Positions 15,472 to 22,846 of a stretch of DNA of 64,000 nt are shown here, one piece after another. Below the pieces are notes generated by a model. The model had not been told where the DNA came from and made no database searches. It saw only the letters and a program-made list of their open reading frames with translations. Location of the stretch: positions 1 to 64,000 of IMG/VR virus record IMGVR_UViG_3300042892_002528; one strand, written 5' to 3'. Source of the stretch: a virus. Every line of letters begins with the position of its first letter. The stretch's first letter is position 1. The position numbers and the translations under genes are program-made.

Positions 15472-17265
15472 TTAAAATGTAATTGAACCAGAATTTATCC
15501 ATTTATATATTCTGTATCCGCCAGAGACTGTAATTGTTGGTGAACCTGTTGTCGCACTTGCTGGACCATATGTATCTGAATACCGAACAATTACAACACC
15601 AGAACCGCCGTTACTTCCTGGATTTGCATCACTGCCACCAGCACCACCACCACCACGATATTCTTCAGCATTAGATGGTGTTGTTCTTGTTGCATTTGCA
15701 CCACCATCACGACCAATTGCAAGATTTGTAGGATAAGGTCTAACAGAACTACTATAAGTTCCACCACCGCCACCTCCTGAGTAAGTTGTTGCTGTTCCAG
15801 AATAAGAACTACTTAAACCTGCACCACCATTGCCGTTGCCTTCCACATCAATTGAATTACCAGCAGAACCCATGCCACCGCCACCGCCACCAGCAGTCAG
15901 ATTATCAGCTGTTAACCCATAACGACCCTTACCACCATTAAATCCTAATGTTCCTGTACCACCATAGCCAGCAAAATTTGCCCATGGGTATGTTCCTGCA
16001 CCACTAGAAGAAGCATAAGTTGCACCACCACCACCAGTAGCACCATTACCGCCTTGACCACCAACTGTAAAATTAGGTCCACCGCCACCACCGCCAGTTG
16101 CTGTTATCGTAGCAAAAGTTGATGGATTTCCTTGACTAGGTGTACCTTGTGCCGCAGACGCTGGGCCACCAGAACCAACTGTAACTGTGTATTCTAAACC
16201 TGCTGTTACTCCATAACCTGATGTAGTGCGAAGTCCACCGCCTCCACCGCCTCCACCGCCTGAACCAAATCCGCCACCACCACCCCCTGCAACTACTAGA
16301 TAGTCAACAGATATTGGTGCTGTGGGTGCTGCCGTGGTAGTAATACTATTACTTGCTGAGCTTGGTAGACTAGTGCCTATATTATTTGTAGCAGTTACAG
16401 TAAATGTATAACCTGTACCTGCTGTTAATCCTGTAACATTAATAGTACCGCTACCTGCTTGGCTTAATGTACCTGTAATACCGCCAGGACTACTTGTTGC
16501 TGTATAGCTTGTTATAGCAGCACCACCATTATTAGCAGGAGCAATAAATGCAACTGTAGCTGTTGTTTGACCAGTAGATGTAGCAGTTCCTATTGTAGGT
16601 GCGTCAGGAGCCGAAATGGCTACTACAGTTAAACTAAACGCTCTATTAGTATCTTGATTTTGCGCATCTGTAGCACGTACAGTAAAGTTATAAGTAGTAG
16701 AGCTAGCAATATTAGGAGTAGTACCACTAATAACTCCTGTGCTGGTATTAAGACTAATGCCAGCAGGTAGTGCTCCACTAACTACTAAATAAGAAACGGG
16801 TGCATCACCTGTTGCGGCTATAGTAGTTGAGAAACTTGTAGAAGTATCTGGAGTACCTAAACTACCTGATGCAGTAGACCAAGCAGGTACACCAGAGTAT
16901 TGCACTCCAGGTACACTAATAGCTGAACTACCATCTGTATTAATAACATAAAGAATATAACTTCCTGCAGTGTTTGCAGGTGCTACAAAAGTAAGTTGAG
17001 TTGCTGAAACACGAGTTACTTGGGTTACTTGTACATCTCCAACTAATACAGTAACTCCAGTATTAAAGTTAGTACCGTTTAGGGTAACAGTATCACCGCC
17101 TGCTGTATTAGTAGCAGTATCGTTACCTGTGTAAACAATAGAGGTAATAGTTGGAGAGTTGCCACCACCGCCAGTAGTAGTGCCTGTGCCCCCTTTTTCA
17201 GGCGCAATAATTCCGGAAGAGTTTACACCCAACCCAAGTTTTGCTAAATTTGTTGCTATACTCAT
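15472..17265 (-). CDS. tail fibre with IPT/TIG, Ig-like, FN3 and glycine-rich domains (597 aa)
   Basis: Domain order by texture: fibre joint (1-35), IPT/TIG-like domain (about 38-125; P-T-I-T-S-I-V-Y-T-G-N-D), cadherin/Ig-like putative domain (about 128-215; G-A-L-P-A-G-I-S-L-N-T-S-T-G-V-I-S-G), FN3 domain (about 218-315; P-D-A-P-T-I-G-T-A-T-S), then a glycine-rich domain (about 320-560) with runs such as G-G-G-G-G-G-F-G-S-G, and a C-terminal G-Y-R-I-Y-K-W motif. The glycine-rich part is of the type found in distal receptor-binding ends of other phage fibres and resembles the fold of the two Cys-rich proteins at 23911 and 25679, minus the Cys. Confidence 0.8.
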   Translation of the reverse strand: MSIATNLAKLGLGVNSSGIIAPEKGGTGTTTGGGGNSPTITSIVYTGNDTATNTAGGDTVTLNGTNFNTGVTVLVGDVQVTQVTRVSATQLTFVAPANTAGSYILYVINTDGSSAISVPGVQYSGVPAWSTASGSLGTPDTSTSFSTTIAATGDAPVSYLVVSGALPAGISLNTSTGVISGTTPNIASSTTYNFTVRATDAQNQDTNRAFSLTVVAISAPDAPTIGTATSTGQTTATVAFIAPANNGGAAITSYTATSSPGGITGTLSQAGSGTINVTGLTAGTGYTFTVTATNNIGTSLPSSASNSITTTAAPTAPISVDYLVVAGGGGGGFGSGGGGGGGGGLRTTSGYGVTAGLEYTVTVGSGGPASAAQGTPSQGNPSTFATITATGGGGGGPNFTVGGQGGNGATGGGGATYASSSGAGTYPWANFAGYGGTGTLGFNGGKGRYGLTADNLTAGGGGGGMGSAGNSIDVEGNGNGGAGLSSSYSGTATTYSGGGGGGTYSSSVRPYPTNLAIGRDGGANATRTTPSNAEEYRGGGGAGGSDANPGSNGGSGVVIVRYSDTYGPASATTGSPTITVSGGYRIYKWINSGSITF

Positions 17266-17349
17266 ATAGACTATACCTTTACTTAATTAAGGGATTTATG
17301 TACCTAGACCCAATAAACCATTGCTGCTAAACAGCGCAAATATTCTGTA

Positions 17350-18042
17350 CTATACTGAGATTTCAGGAAATAACTCTTTGTGTATGTACTCATGTACTTG
17401 ATCATCGTTGAATCCTAATGTTTTTAATACTCTTGGAGTATGCGGATTACATTTTTGTTGCTGACAATAATAATTTTGCTTGTCAGTAAAATTGTGTTGT
17501 GCTACCATATCTTCATATTTTAACGCTGGGCGATATTTTGATATACTATCTAAGTAGTAAATAAGCGACTTCCTAGAAATCTCTAATAATACCGCTAGTT
17601 CAAAATCAGTATTAATATTACCGGCAGCAACCATACGATTGCTAAATATATTTCTTGCCCACTCGGGTAATTCACGAGGTTTTGCCCACGAAGTTGGTTC
17701 TACTAACTCTTGAAAATACTTGCATAAGGGATGTTCTGGGTCGCCTATAGGTGAAAAATCTAAAAACGCACCTGTAATTTTATTTGTACCAGCTATAATA
17801 TCAAACCCGTATATAGGTGCTGTATCATATGTATGTGGAAATATACACAAGTGCATCATATACAATTTTTTGGATTCCGATACATCAATAACGTCTAAGT
17901 TGGCTCTGCGAACCCAGGCACTTGAAAAATTCTTAGTGTACCATTCTGAGGTGATTTCGCTTGGCGAAGAAAAAGCCCTTGCAGCAAGAATTGCTTCCAA
18001 CTCCGCTGCATGAGCTTTTAATTTATTGAATATTGTGCTCAT
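17350..18042 (-). CDS. ferredoxin-dependent bilin reductase (PcyA/PebS/PcyX/HY2 family)
   Basis: A 230-residue protein, the usual length for the family. It contains the signature block P-I-Y-G-F-D-I-I-A-G (76-85) followed by K-I-T-G-A-F-L-D-F-S-P-I-G-D (88-101), where Asp95 is the candidate for the conserved substrate-protonating Asp. It also has the preceding M-H-L-C-I-F-P (63-69) and a C-terminal segment Y-C-Q-Q-Q-K-C-N-P-H-T-P-R-V-L followed by L-F-P-E-I. FDBRs reduce biliverdin IX-alpha with electrons from ferredoxin to phycobilins. The gene overlaps the heme oxygenase gene by 20 bases, so substrate supply and use are coupled. Which bilin it makes cannot be told from sequence by eye. It ends the metabolic island; a fibre gene follows. 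Confidence 0.85.
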   Translation of the reverse strand: MSTIFNKLKAHAAELEAILAARAFSSPSEITSEWYTKNFSSAWVRRANLDVIDVSESKKLYMMHLCIFPHTYDTAPIYGFDIIAGTNKITGAFLDFSPIGDPEHPLCKYFQELVEPTSWAKPRELPEWARNIFSNRMVAAGNINTDFELAVLLEISRKSLIYYLDSISKYRPALKYEDMVAQHNFTDKQNYYCQQQKCNPHTPRVLKTLGFNDDQVHEYIHKELFPEISV

Positions 18043-18562
18043 TGGCTAACTCTGTAAATAGTTCGATAGCAAAGGCAAAACACTCATTTGCTTCCGCAGC
18101 CATGTTAACGTCTAGTTTTTGACGTAATGCACTAATCAACTCACTACGATTGCTAAATTCGTACATAGTAGCTGCGCCAGGAACAACTTTCTTAATCATC
18201 TGACCACCGTACAGGTCGCCCATATGACGAACATATAAGTGAGCTAAAATCTGATTATCACTTAAATTTCTATTGGTTATGTAATTGATATATTTTAATG
18301 TACTAGGATACAATGTTGTTTTGCATTTTGGTAAATTATCAAAATCAATGCCAATTTGCTCACTACGCTCTATGCCATTTAAGCCGTTTAAAAGGTTTTT
18401 TCTTTTAGCCACTGCTTCAAGAGAATAATAAATTGCTTGCTGATTATATAAAAAGTCAGCATAAACATTTTCAGGAATATTACCACCTAATAACAGCTTG
18501 GTAAAAGGATGAGCTTCTGCAAGTTCATGGTTATCGTGGGTTAATTCTTTTAGAGTGGTCAT
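18023..18562 (-). CDS. ho1: heme oxygenase (biliverdin-forming)
   Basis: A 179-residue all-helical heme oxygenase. His12 is the predicted axial heme ligand, in H-x-x-A-E-x-x-x-F (His12, Ala15, Glu16, Phe20) with the same spacing as human HO-1 His25/Ala28/Glu29/Phe33. The distal-helix signature is V-R-H-M-G-D-L-Y-G-G-Q (111-121; Gly115, Asp116, Gly119, Gly120). The enzyme opens heme to biliverdin, CO and Fe2+. It is shorter than typical bacterial or cyanophage enzymes (over 200 residues), mainly at the C-terminus. It overlaps the HldD-like gene by 32 bases and the bilin reductase by 20, forming one translational unit. Confidence 0.9.
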   Translation of the reverse strand: MTTLKELTHDNHELAEAHPFTKLLLGGNIPENVYADFLYNQQAIYYSLEAVAKRKNLLNGLNGIERSEQIGIDFDNLPKCKTTLYPSTLKYINYITNRNLSDNQILAHLYVRHMGDLYGGQMIKKVVPGAATMYEFSNRSELISALRQKLDVNMAAEANECFAFAIELFTELANEHNIQ

Positions 18563-19316
18563 AAACTTTGTTGGTTTTAGTCATGTCAGCACAAGTATAC
18601 TTTTGATAACTTGCTTTTAACTGTTCGGGCATTGGTATTGTTTGTATAGGAACACCAAAAATTTCAGCTACTTCTAAGAAGCTCTGTGTAGTGCCAGTAC
18701 CAATGTTAAATATGCCTGATTCTTGACTGTTTAAAAAAGCCAGATGAGTAGCAATTACTTGCTCAACTGGTACAAAATCTCTGCGGTATTCGTGACTGTT
18801 TTCAAACACTTTTATTTCGCCAAACTCATTAGCTTGTTTTGCAAATTGGTAGTGTGGGCTAGCTTGTGAGCCTTTATGATTTTCACCTAAACCATATACA
18901 TTAAAGTATCTGAATCCTTGTACTACGTTACCACCTTGGTGTTGTTGGTGATAGCGTTCAAACATATACTTTGACCAAGCGTATGCATTACGTGGGTCTA
19001 CAGGTGCAGTTTCTGAAAAGTCCGTTCCTAAACCGTATACGCTGGCGCTACTTGAGTACTGCAAGTTTACTCCGTAAACTTTACAAGCAGCAAAAAGTTG
19101 ACGACTAAAATCATAATTTTGTCGCATAATTTTGTCAACATCACGCTCTGTGGTTGAGCTGATTCCACCAATGTGAATAACCCAGTCTTGTTCCATAACA
19201 CTAGGCATATTGCCGTCATCCCACTCAAAAACGCTAATCTCGTGGTTAGCATTTTCTAAGGCTTTGAGCATATTTTTGCCGATAAAGCCTTTATGCCCTG
19301 TTAGTAAAATTTTCAT
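18531..19316 (-). CDS. hldD: NAD-dependent sugar epimerase, HldD/RfaD-like
   Basis: A 261-residue extended SDR. The nucleotide motif is G-H-K-G-F-I-G (7-13); the catalytic elements are the Ser cluster S-S-S-A-S-V-Y-G (88-95) and Tyr112-x-x-x-Lys116 in Y-A-W-S-K. R-Y-F-N-V-Y-G-L-G-E-N-H-K-G (136-149) is the block typical of ADP-L-glycero-D-manno-heptose 6-epimerase. It is about 50 residues shorter than E. coli HldD. In LPS biosynthesis HldD epimerises ADP-D-heptose to the L form. Neighbouring kinase and nucleotidyltransferase genes support this substrate, but another NDP-sugar is possible. Start overlaps the HAD gene stop (ATGA). Confidence 0.8.
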   Translation of the reverse strand: MKILLTGHKGFIGKNMLKALENANHEISVFEWDDGNMPSVMEQDWVIHIGGISSTTERDVDKIMRQNYDFSRQLFAACKVYGVNLQYSSSASVYGLGTDFSETAPVDPRNAYAWSKYMFERYHQQHQGGNVVQGFRYFNVYGLGENHKGSQASPHYQFAKQANEFGEIKVFENSHEYRRDFVPVEQVIATHLAFLNSQESGIFNIGTGTTQSFLEVAEIFGVPIQTIPMPEQLKASYQKYTCADMTKTNKVYDHSKRINPR

Positions 19317-19606
19317 TTAAAATATGTGTCTGCGTTAATTGCTTTGTCATCAATCCAAATATCGTACGCAGGTTTTCCTGTTTTAGCAGAGGTGTATTTA
19401 CAACCCCAGCTTGTTAATTGTTTAAGTGTTAAAGGCAACCAGTCAATTCCACTGTTGCTACCACGTGCTGTCCAATAATGTATTTCGTGTCCAGCATCGT
19501 ATAATTCATTAATTTTTAGAATACGATTTGGTAGGGGCTGACTATTTTCATAATCGTTACCTTGAGTTTCACAAATAGTATTGTCAATGTCTACAATATA
19601 TCTCAT
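19313..19606 (-). CDS. small HAD-type phosphatase (97 aa)
   Basis: The Asp nucleophile motif is V-D-I-D-N-T-I-C (Asp6 and Asp8), motif II is in Y-W-T-A-R-G-S, and the metal-binding C-terminal motif is D-I-W-I-D-D-K-A. At 97 residues it is a minimal HAD core without a cap, like the small phosphatases of capsule/LPS gene clusters. In the ADP-heptose pathway a HAD enzyme (GmhB) removes the 7-phosphate between kinase and nucleotidyltransferase steps; this protein could fill that slot but is much shorter than GmhB. Start and stop overlap the neighbours by 4 bases each. Confidence 0.78.
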   Translation of the reverse strand: MRYIVDIDNTICETQGNDYENSQPLPNRILKINELYDAGHEIHYWTARGSNSGIDWLPLTLKQLTSWGCKYTSAKTGKPAYDIWIDDKAINADTYFK

Positions 19607-19959
19607 TGTTGGCTGTCACCTTTGCCAACACGATAATTATCTTCTACTGAATCTGGTGTTGAAACTTCAATAATTGTGCCTGCTTCTAAGCAAATTAACT
19701 GATGCGGTAAAAGTACTGGATTATGCCAAGTATCGCCAACACTAAGTTCGTGCTCTGTTTGCGAAGCATCAGCTGTGTTAATAACTACGACTTTAAACTT
19801 GCCACTAAGCACATACCAAGTTTCATCTTTGTGGGCATGAAAGTGCATTGAAAATTTAGCATTTTGATTAAACTGCAGTAGTTTACCACAATACTTGTCG
19901 TTGGTAGCCCAAATATTTTCTGAACCCCAGCCTTTTTCCACAAAACCTTCAAGCCTCAT
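19603..19959 (-). CDS. cupin-domain protein, sugar-phosphate isomerase-like (118 aa)
   Basis: A single cupin barrel with motif 1 H-F-H-A-H-K-D-E-T-W-Y-V-L-S-G-K (metal ligands His39, His41, Glu46) and motif 2 L-P-H-Q-L (His86). It resembles the C-terminal cupin of type II phosphomannose isomerase/mannose-1-P guanylyltransferase and WbuC-like proteins. Embedded in a sugar nucleotide cassette, it probably isomerises or binds a sugar phosphate. The heptose pathway needs a sedoheptulose-7-P isomerase (GmhA) that is otherwise missing here. I only note the gap; a cupin is not a known GmhA. Overlaps the kinase gene by 11 bases. Confidence 0.75.
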   Translation of the reverse strand: MRLEGFVEKGWGSENIWATNDKYCGKLLQFNQNAKFSMHFHAHKDETWYVLSGKFKVVVINTADASQTEHELSVGDTWHNPVLLPHQLICLEAGTIIEVSTPDSVEDNYRVGKGDSQQ

Positions 19960-20734
19960 TTATTTCTTTCAGTGTAGGTGCGTATACGCCCATGTGTTTT
20001 ACTGTTATTGCAGCTGCTTTGTTAGCAAACTCAATAGATTTAGCCATGTCTTTGGTATTTAAAAACTCGTAAGTTAGTGCTGCCAGAAACGTGTCGCCTG
20101 CTCCGCAAACATCTGCTACTTCTACAACTGGTGCAGGGTAAACAACATCATTATATCGTGTACCATTTTTACCAAGTGTTACAATTAACTGACTAGGAAT
20201 TGTTTTAGCTAATGAGTTTTCTAGGCTATTGATTTTTACAAATGTTCCTTCAAACCTAGCTAAATCTGTTTTCTTAGTGTCAACAAATATAGGGCAAGAG
20301 AACATCCTTATTAGTTGTTCAACTAGTTCATAACTAACGCAGCCTTTGTTGTAGTCACTAATAACTACCGCATCAAAAATAGGAGGCAGCGGGTACTCAA
20401 TCTCAAAAGGCCCGCCAGTAGCGTCTTGATCTAAACGCATAATATGTTGGTTAGAACGAGTGTCTATAAATCTAGTTTTTACGCTACCTTTTATAGTTAA
20501 TAGCTGTACCGTACAACCTAAAGATTTTAAATTTTCTTCTACATTTCCTGCCATACCTCTACGAGTTTCTTCGTGCTCAGGTACAAACACAGGAACTGGA
20601 GCTTCAGGGCTCAGCCTATCAATGTGACCATATACGTATTGGTCAACACAAGTGTCGCCTACTAATAAAATCTTCCAAGATTTGGGTACTTGAGAAAGGT
20701 GTTGTTCTATTATAGAATCTAAGTTGCTTTGCAT
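19949..20734 (-). CDS. PfkB-family sugar kinase, HldE/HldA-like (heptose kinase)
   Basis: A 261-residue ribokinase-fold protein. The N-terminal block L-L-V-G-D-T-C-V-D-Q-Y-V-Y-G followed by R-L-S-P-E-A-P-V-P-V-F is characteristic of the HldE kinase domain. G-M-A-G-N-V replaces the usual G-G-A-A-N-V. The PfkB signature 2 is D-V-C-G-A-G-D-T-F near residue 215. The reaction would be D-glycero-D-manno-heptose 7-phosphate to the 1,7-bisphosphate. I prefer ATG 20734 over the in-frame TTG 12 bases upstream; either way the first 30 codons overlap the nucleotidyltransferase gene in another frame. About 50 residues shorter than the E. coli domain. Confidence 0.85.
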   Translation of the reverse strand: MQSNLDSIIEQHLSQVPKSWKILLVGDTCVDQYVYGHIDRLSPEAPVPVFVPEHEETRRGMAGNVEENLKSLGCTVQLLTIKGSVKTRFIDTRSNQHIMRLDQDATGGPFEIEYPLPPIFDAVVISDYNKGCVSYELVEQLIRMFSCPIFVDTKKTDLARFEGTFVKINSLENSLAKTIPSQLIVTLGKNGTRYNDVVYPAPVVEVADVCGAGDTFLAALTYEFLNTKDMAKSIEFANKAAAITVKHMGVYAPTLKEINEA

Positions 20735-21050
20735 ATTCCGAACCAATTACGGTTTTATCTTTATAATCTGACCCTACAATCATTATATCAGGTCTAAGTA
20801 TTTTTACTGTTTGTGTTAATTCTATGTCGCTATCAAAAATCACTACTTCATCTACTGCTTTTAGATTTTCTAATAATTTCATTCTATTATATTGTGGGTT
20901 GACAGGTCTATCCAAACCCTTTTTGCTGGCGACTCGGCTGTCCGAATCTATTGCCACCAGTAAAAAGTCACCTAGACTTTTTGCGTAGTTCAGCAAGTCT
21001 AGGTGTCCTGGATGTAAAACGTCAAAAGTGCCGTTTACAAATATTTTCAT
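20643..21050 (-). CDS. heptose-1-phosphate nucleotidyltransferase, HldE C-terminal/HldC-like
   Basis: A 135-residue cytidylyltransferase-fold protein. The nucleotide motif is G-T-F-D-V-L-H-P-G-H (His-x-Gly-His), then R-P-V-N-P-Q-Y-N-R and R-P-D-I-M-I-V-G-S-D-Y, and the C-terminal S-S-T-Q-I-L of the family. The inferred reaction is ATP plus D-beta-D-heptose 1-phosphate to ADP-heptose. A glycerol-3-phosphate cytidylyltransferase-like activity is the alternative. In E. coli this domain is the C-terminal half of HldE after the kinase. Here the order is reversed and the genes are split, with a 92-base out-of-frame overlap. The start overlaps the carbamoyltransferase stop (ATGA). Confidence 0.85.
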   Translation of the reverse strand: MKIFVNGTFDVLHPGHLDLLNYAKSLGDFLLVAIDSDSRVASKKGLDRPVNPQYNRMKLLENLKAVDEVVIFDSDIELTQTVKILRPDIMIVGSDYKDKTVIGSEYAKQLRFYNRTTPFSSTQILEDFISRRHLC

Positions 21051-22846
21051 TTTTTAATTTTAACTGTTAAAAGCTTATTATACTCTGGTAAATACAAATA
21101 GTCAATACCAGATTTACTCAAGGTCCACAGAGCATCCTCTAGGGTTTCCACCAGAGGTTCGCCTCCCAAATTAAAACTTGTGTTAAAAATAATGGGAACA
21201 CCCGTTTTATCTTTAAATGCTTTAATTACATCATAGTAATGTGGATTTTCTTCTCGTGTAACTGTTTGAATACGGCAAGTACCATCAACGTGAATAATTG
21301 AAGGAATTTTTTCTTCGATACCAGGCTGACAATTAACAGCATACATCATGTGTGGGCTGTTTGGCATACCACGAAGATCAAACCATTCGTGAACATCTTC
21401 TTCTAAAATAGAACCTGCAAAAGGTCTAAAGTATTCGCGATGTTTAATTTCATTTACAAAATCTTTGCCGTCTGGGAACGTAGGGTCAAACATCAAACTA
21501 CGATTGCCTAGTGCACGAGGACCATTCTCTGAACGACCTTGGAACATTGCAACAATGTTCTTTTCTGTCATTAAGTTAATTACGTCTTCTTTAGTAGCAT
21601 CACTAATTTCTGCATCATACTCAGCAGCAATGCGCTCAATGTCTTCTTCAGAGTAGTTATATTGTGGGCCTAAATAAATTTCACGTGGGTGTTTAGCATT
21701 AACTGCATCAGGCTCTGTCATATGATAGAATACCAGTGCAGCGCCAATAGCAGTACCGCCATCATTAGATACTGGCTCAACATACAGTTCAATACCACGT
21801 TTAGATAGCTCTGTTAAGTAAAAGTAATTTGCTACACAATTTAAAGCGTAACCGCCACTTAATACTACTTTATCTTTACCAGTAGTTTCTACAGCTTTTA
21901 GGATAAGATTAAGAACTTGTTCTTGAGTCTGTGTTTGACAAGCATAAGCAAGATCTCTACGATTTTGTAGTAGTGTAGGATTATCAATATGAAATGCTGA
22001 ACATAGTTCAGGATATGCCATATGACTAACTTCTGCTCCATTAGGCATTTGTGGTACAACTACATTAGCATTTGAAAGAGGTACTATAGTACCAGAGCTA
22101 AATAGCTTTGGAATATTATCGTTGGGTTTACCATATGGAAATAATCCCATAGTCTTTCCAGCTTCAATACCTTCAAAGCCACAGTATTCTGTAACAGCTT
22201 CATAAACTTTAGTAATTCCTGCATGTCCGCTGAATACTACTTCATGTGTGCCTTCTTCACCTAGTTTCTCGCTAGACTCTTCTAAGCTATGATATACAGG
22301 TATGGCCATTCTAGAAGCGTAGTGTTTATACAGCGTTTTAAAAGGTTTTGTATATTCACAGTCAAAAATAGACTCTACTTCCCATAACACAATAGGTTCA
22401 TTTTTATAAACAGCTGGCATGGCACTACCAGCACCATCTACAATAACTGCTACAGCATCTTCAAAGCCGCTACGATAAAATGCAGCAGCAGCATGAATTT
22501 TGTGGTGTTGACTACTAAGATCAATTACTTGAGGATGTCCCTCAGGCGTTCCTAGTTTACCGTCAATTAAACCTAATTTTCGTGCAAGTCCTGTATAAAC
22601 AAAATCACCGTAAAAATCTACTTTGCCACAAGTTTCTACTAAGCTTTGAGTATGTGAAACTACAATAAAGTCTACTTTTTTAGTATATTCTTTTACTTTA
22701 ATCATAGCAGCATAGGGACCACCATCATACTTAGCTCTACTTAATCGTTCTTCTTCGATAGCAAATACAATTTTACCATCTTTTAATAAACATACTCCTG
22801 CGTTATGTCCACGACTAATTCCAAGTATATATCCTGTTTTTTCCAT
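21047..22846 (-). CDS. carbamoyltransferase (NodU/CmcH/TobZ family)
   Basis: A 599-residue two-domain enzyme transferring carbamoyl from carbamoyl phosphate, via carbamoyl-AMP, to a hydroxyl group. The N-terminal ASKHA/TsaD-like domain shows I-S-R-G-H-N-A-G-V, the metal-binding H-H-K-I-H-A-A-A-A-F-Y near residue 115 and V-D-G-A-G-S-A. The C-terminal domain carries F-Q-G-R-S-E-N-G-P-R-A-L-G-N-R-S and later F-N-T-S-F-N-L-G-G-E-P-L-V. The length is full for the family. Known relatives carbamoylate sugars, antibiotics and Nod factors. Beside heptose enzymes and a GT9 transferase, a carbamoylated sugar on LPS or on a phage component is the natural inference. A DNA-base substrate cannot be excluded. 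Confidence 0.93.
   Translation of the reverse strand: MEKTGYILGISRGHNAGVCLLKDGKIVFAIEEERLSRAKYDGGPYAAMIKVKEYTKKVDFIVVSHTQSLVETCGKVDFYGDFVYTGLARKLGLIDGKLGTPEGHPQVIDLSSQHHKIHAAAAFYRSGFEDAVAVIVDGAGSAMPAVYKNEPIVLWEVESIFDCEYTKPFKTLYKHYASRMAIPVYHSLEESSEKLGEEGTHEVVFSGHAGITKVYEAVTEYCGFEGIEAGKTMGLFPYGKPNDNIPKLFSSGTIVPLSNANVVVPQMPNGAEVSHMAYPELCSAFHIDNPTLLQNRRDLAYACQTQTQEQVLNLILKAVETTGKDKVVLSGGYALNCVANYFYLTELSKRGIELYVEPVSNDGGTAIGAALVFYHMTEPDAVNAKHPREIYLGPQYNYSEEDIERIAAEYDAEISDATKEDVINLMTEKNIVAMFQGRSENGPRALGNRSLMFDPTFPDGKDFVNEIKHREYFRPFAGSILEEDVHEWFDLRGMPNSPHMMYAVNCQPGIEEKIPSIIHVDGTCRIQTVTREENPHYYDVIKAFKDKTGVPIIFNTSFNLGGEPLVETLEDALWTLSKSGIDYLYLPEYNKLLTVKIKK

Noticed and set aside
17350-18562. Cyanobacterial host assumed from the bilin genes
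   Set aside because: No photosystem gene is seen, and heptose enzymes plus a GT9 transferase argue for LPS with heptose, which marine cyanobacteria are reported to lack; host left open.
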